Part shown: one piece after another, positions 61,737-64,000 of the stretch | Position numbering within the stretch: position 1 is the stretch's first letter | Layout: the number at the start of each line of letters is the position of its first letter | Source of the DNA: Sphingomonadaceae bacterium | Lineage (GTDB): Bacteria > Pseudomonadota > Alphaproteobacteria > Sphingomonadales > Sphingomonadaceae | Direction of reading: 5' to 3' | DNA length: 64,000 nt | Assembly: GCA_947477745.1 (NCBI GenBank) | Contig: CANJUF010000003.1 | Coordinates: 62,001 to 126,000 of the forward strand | The notes under the pieces: model-generated | Told to the model about the DNA's origin: nothing | Databases searched by the model: none | Seen by the model: only the letters and a program-made list of their open reading frames with translations | Translations under genes and position numbers: made by a program

Positions 61737-62280
61737 GCTGTTGATCCTCGCTGCCGAGGCCGCGCACGGTGCCGAAGGCGGCGAGCACCACGCCGAGGCC
61801 ATGGCATTCGGCTTTCTGACCCCCGGCATGGTCGTGGCTCTGGCGATGCTCACGGTGCTGCTGGTGATGTGGCGCGCGGGCGTGCCCAAAATGGTCACCG
61901 GCATGCTTGACGGCCGTATCGCCGAGATCCGCAAGCAACTCGACGAGGCCAAGGCCCTGCGCGCCGAAGCGGAAGCCCTGCGCAAGGAATATGCCGACAA
62001 GATCGCTGGCGCCGAGAAGGACGCCGAAGCAATGCTGACGCATGCCCGCGAGGAAGCCGATGCGATCCTCGCCAAGGTTGAGAGCGATGCAGCCACCCTG
62101 ATCGCGCGCCGCCGCCAGATTGCCGAAGACAAGATCGGCGCGGCCGAGCGTTCAGCGGTTGCCGAACTGCGCGCCAGGGCGGCTGATGCCGCCAGCCAGG
62201 CGGCGCAGAGCCTCATCGCCGCGAACCATTCGGCGAGTGCCGACAAGGCGCTGGTCGACAAGGCGATCAGTTCGATCTGA
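61729..62280 (+). CDS. atpF: F0F1 ATP synthase subunit b
   Basis: A 183-residue b subunit: TM helix at about 25-45 (FLTPGMVVALAMLTVLLVMW) and a long amphipathic coiled coil. With b' it holds F1 against subunit a. Start ATG at 61729, overlapping the b' stop. Last gene of the F0 operon; F1 genes are not in the window, as usual for this class. Confidence 0.93.
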   Translation: MHELLILAAEAAHGAEGGEHHAEAMAFGFLTPGMVVALAMLTVLLVMWRAGVPKMVTGMLDGRIAEIRKQLDEAKALRAEAEALRKEYADKIAGAEKDAEAMLTHAREEADAILAKVESDAATLIARRRQIAEDKIGAAERSAVAELRARAADAASQAAQSLIAANHSASADKALVDKAISSI

Positions 62281-62362
62281 GGGCTGACGCAAGAAAATTG
62301 GTCTGAGCGGACACCGGACGGCATTTAGCGCGTTCTTCCTGCCGAAGCAGGAGAGCCGCCGA

Positions 62363-62980
62363 ATGCCAGTATCCGCGATTGCAATCAATTGTACCCTCAA
62401 GGCCAGCGGTGAGGACGAAAGTTCCACCGACGCGATGATCGCCGTGCTTAGCGAGGCGTTCGGCAAGCATGGCGTGAAGATCGCCGAAACGCTGCGGATC
62501 ACCGATTTCAACGTGCTTCCCGGCGTCACCTCCGATGAAGGAGAGGGTGATGACTGGCCCGAATTGCGCGGCAAGATCCTCGATCATGATATCCTGATTT
62601 TCGCCGGGCCGATCTGGCTCGGGAAGATCAGTTCTGTCGCCAAGCGCGTGCTCGAGCGTATGGACGCTTTCCTTTCCGAAACCGACGACAAGGGGCGGAT
62701 GCCAAGCGCCGGCAAGGTCGCGGTCGCGGCGATCGTCGGCAACGAAGACGGCGCGCACTGGTCGACCTCGCAACTATTCCAGGCACTGAATGACACCGGC
62801 TGGACGATCCCGGCCAATGCTTCGTGCTACTGGGTTGGCGAGGCGATGGGATCGGTCGACTTCAAGGATCTGGACAAGACGCCCGACAAGGTGACTGAAA
62901 CAGCGGAGATGCTCGCCAGCAATGCCGCACATCTGGCCGGACTTCTCAAGGCGCAGACCTATCCCGGCGTAAGCGGCTAG
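62363..62980 (+). CDS. Flavodoxin-fold NAD(P)H-dependent oxidoreductase
   Basis: A 205-residue flavodoxin-like protein (NADPH-dependent FMN reductase/WrbA-like fold). INCTLKASGEDESSTDAM near the N-terminus takes the place of the FMN phosphate loop, and DILIFAGPIWLGKISSVAKRVLERMD (about 77-100) is the diagnostic second loop. Likely a quinone or flavin reductase. Its TAG stop is interleaved with the convergent gloB stop as CTAG. Confidence 0.8.
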   Translation: MPVSAIAINCTLKASGEDESSTDAMIAVLSEAFGKHGVKIAETLRITDFNVLPGVTSDEGEGDDWPELRGKILDHDILIFAGPIWLGKISSVAKRVLERMDAFLSETDDKGRMPSAGKVAVAAIVGNEDGAHWSTSQLFQALNDTGWTIPANASCYWVGEAMGSVDFKDLDKTPDKVTETAEMLASNAAHLAGLLKAQTYPGVSG

Positions 62981-63738
62981 AAACTGTCCTTGGCGCTGCG
63001 CAGCGCGGCGAAGGTTGCCACAGCGTCCCCGCCGTCTCCCCAGCGCGCTTGCATGTCGGGATCGTCAGCGCGCAAGAAGGGATTGGTTGCGAGCTCGCGC
63101 TCAAGCTTTGAAGGCACAGTCGGCTGGTCCTTGGCGCGCCGCGCAGTGATTTCCGCCACATAGTCCGCCAGCGCCGCATTGTCGGGATCGGCATGGACGG
63201 CAAACCGCGCGTTCGAGGCCGTATATTCGTGCGCGCAGTACAGGAGCGTCTCGGGCGGTAGCGCCTTGACGCGCGATAGGCTCGCCCAGAATTGGGGCGC
63301 GGTACCTTCGAACATGCGCCCGCAGCCCAGCGCGAACACCGCATCGCCAACGAAGGCAATGCTCGCCTCAGGCAGATGATAGGCGATGTGGCCCATGGTG
63401 TGCCCGCCCACGTCGATCACCTGCGCCTGCCATGCGCCGAGGCTCACCTTGTCGCCGTGCGCCACCGTGCGGTCGATCGCGGCGATCTTGCCAGCTTCAC
63501 CCGCCGGGGCAGTGACCGTGCAGCCGGTAGCCGCCTTGATCGCCTCGTTGCCGCCGGCGTGATCGGGGTGCCAGTGCGTGTTCCAGATCTGGGTGATCTG
63601 CCAGCCCCGGGCTGCCGCCTCGCGCAAATAGGCCTCGGCATCTGGGGTGTCGATGCAGGCGGTCTCGCCGCTGGCGGGATCGTGCAGCAGATAGCCGTAA
63701 TTGTCGTCGAGGCAGGGGAACTGGTGAACTTCGAGCAT
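62977..63738 (-). CDS. gloB: Hydroxyacylglutathione hydrolase (glyoxalase II)
   Basis: A 253-residue metallo-beta-lactamase fold enzyme. Metal motif THWHPDH at 54-60, further His in GHTMGHIAYHL and Asp in FVGDAVFALGCGRMFEG, and the glutathione-site YCAHEYTASN. It hydrolyses S-lactoylglutathione in methylglyoxal detoxification. The ATG at 63738 follows a near-perfect AAGGAG; the seven-residue longer frame is not favoured. Length matches the family. Confidence 0.94.
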   Translation of the reverse strand: MLEVHQFPCLDDNYGYLLHDPASGETACIDTPDAEAYLREAAARGWQITQIWNTHWHPDHAGGNEAIKAATGCTVTAPAGEAGKIAAIDRTVAHGDKVSLGAWQAQVIDVGGHTMGHIAYHLPEASIAFVGDAVFALGCGRMFEGTAPQFWASLSRVKALPPETLLYCAHEYTASNARFAVHADPDNAALADYVAEITARRAKDQPTVPSKLERELATNPFLRADDPDMQARWGDGGDAVATFAALRSAKDSF

Positions 63739-63812
63739 GGGATTCTCCTTGCCGCGCATATAACCCCGAAACGCGCGGCTCCGCCAGTTTGTTCACAGCT
63801 GGTGGAATGACA

Positions 63813-63844
63813 AAGGCCCGCCCGGATCGCTCCGGACGGGCCTT
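63813..63844 (-). terminator. Intrinsic terminator-like hairpin after rpsA
   Basis: AAGGCCCGCCCGG (63813-63825) pairs with CCGGACGGGCCTT (63832-63844) with a single mismatch around a 6-base loop. On the minus strand it is followed by TTTGTC, a short T-run. It lies 46 bases after the rpsA stop and probably ends that transcript. Confidence 0.6.
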
Positions 63845-63860
63845 ATCTGGATCGCTTGAG

Positions 63861-63880
63861 GCCCCTGCCTGCGCAGGGGC
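63861..63880. terminator. GC-rich hairpin just after the rpsA stop
   Basis: GCCCCTGC (63861-63868) and GCAGGGGC (63873-63880) form a perfect 8-base stem with a 4-base loop, 10 bases downstream of the rpsA stop. There is no T-run; it may stabilise the rpsA transcript 3' end or act together with the next hairpin. Confidence 0.45.
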
Positions 63881-63889
63881 TCGATGCTC

Positions 63890-64000
63890 TCAGCTCTTGC
63901 CCTTGAGCGCCTCGCCCAGGATGTCGCCCAGCGACGCACCCGAATCGGAGGAACCGTACTGCTCAACGGCTTCCTTTTCCTCGGCGAGCTGACGCGCCTT
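63890..64000 (-). CDS. rpsA: 30S ribosomal protein S1 (C-terminal fragment, cut by window edge)
   Basis: Only the last 36 codons are present: a charged helix (KARQLAEEKEAVEQYG) and the C-terminal tail GASLGDILGEALKGKS, which is the characteristic end of S1 in sphingomonads and related Alphaproteobacteria. The gene runs on beyond position 64000. The hairpins downstream fit a highly expressed gene. Partial only because the window ends. Confidence 0.85.
   Translation of the reverse strand, partial: KARQLAEEKEAVEQYGSSDSGASLGDILGEALKGKS

Overview
The window looks like the chromosome of a GC-rich sphingomonad (Alphaproteobacteria, Sphingomonadales). Pointers are the separate F0 ATPase cluster with a b' subunit gene, the alphaproteobacterial trpF-trpB-trpA-folC block, a ydbH-ynbE-ydbL cell-envelope operon, remnants of TonB-dependent receptors and the C-terminus of ribosomal protein S1 at the right edge. 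I see no rRNA, tRNA, CRISPR array, transposase or phage gene.

Positions 1-40.4 kb form a large accessory catabolic region made of short, tightly coupled operons. (a) A minus-strand operon 5126->28: luciferase-like flavin oxidoreductase, a 715-residue OYE/dienoyl-CoA-reductase-type enzyme, two SDRs and a SnoaL/NTF2 protein. (b) A minus-strand CoA-transferase, divergent from an epimerase-like gene, then an MFS transporter. (c) A plus-strand operon 9582->18952: amidohydrolase, two tandem Rieske oxygenases, an SDR, two tandem BKACE (DUF849) enzymes and two tandem amidohydrolases. (d) A thiolase-like/DUF35 pair divergent from an HSL-type hydrolase. (e) A minus-strand operon 26950->21781: two CYP153-like P450s, an alpha/beta hydrolase with an SCP2-like N-terminus and a third P450. 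(f) A plus-strand pair of hotdog (MaoC-type) hydratase subunits plus an acyl-CoA synthetase. (g) A minus-strand amidohydrolase and FAH-family hydrolase. (h) A plus-strand operon 32473->40406: SDR, second acyl-CoA synthetase, two-subunit acyl-CoA dehydrogenase, an HSD10-type dehydrogenase and two tandem MFS transporters.

Read together these genes can hydroxylate a substrate, make a CoA thioester, dehydrogenate, hydrate and oxidise it, cleave it with a Ltp2-like/DUF35 aldolase, and process ring or keto-acid fragments with amidohydrolases, an FAH-type hydrolase, BKACE and CoA-transferase. The composition resembles the actinobacterial igr/chs steroid side-chain module, but the substrate cannot be read from the sequence. 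No ferredoxin, reductase or transcriptional regulator is encoded in this part. Two tiny ORFs (5204-5371 and 32106-32318) are in-frame deletion products ending in the last strand of a TonB-dependent receptor, so two receptors have apparently been lost here.

From 40.4 kb onward the window is housekeeping: a UvrD/PcrA helicase, rsmD, an RluB-type pseudouridine synthase, an AmpG-like permease, folC, trpA-trpB-trpF, a SIMPL-domain protein, pyrF, lapA, purB, a SnoaL protein, an NRDE protein, radC, ydbH-ynbE-ydbL, the F0 ATPase genes atpI-B-E-F'-F, a flavodoxin-fold protein, gloB and the 3' end of rpsA. accD, commonly between trpA and folC in this class, is missing there; a palindromic dispersed repeat sits in its place. 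No gene-free stretch exceeds 300 bases.
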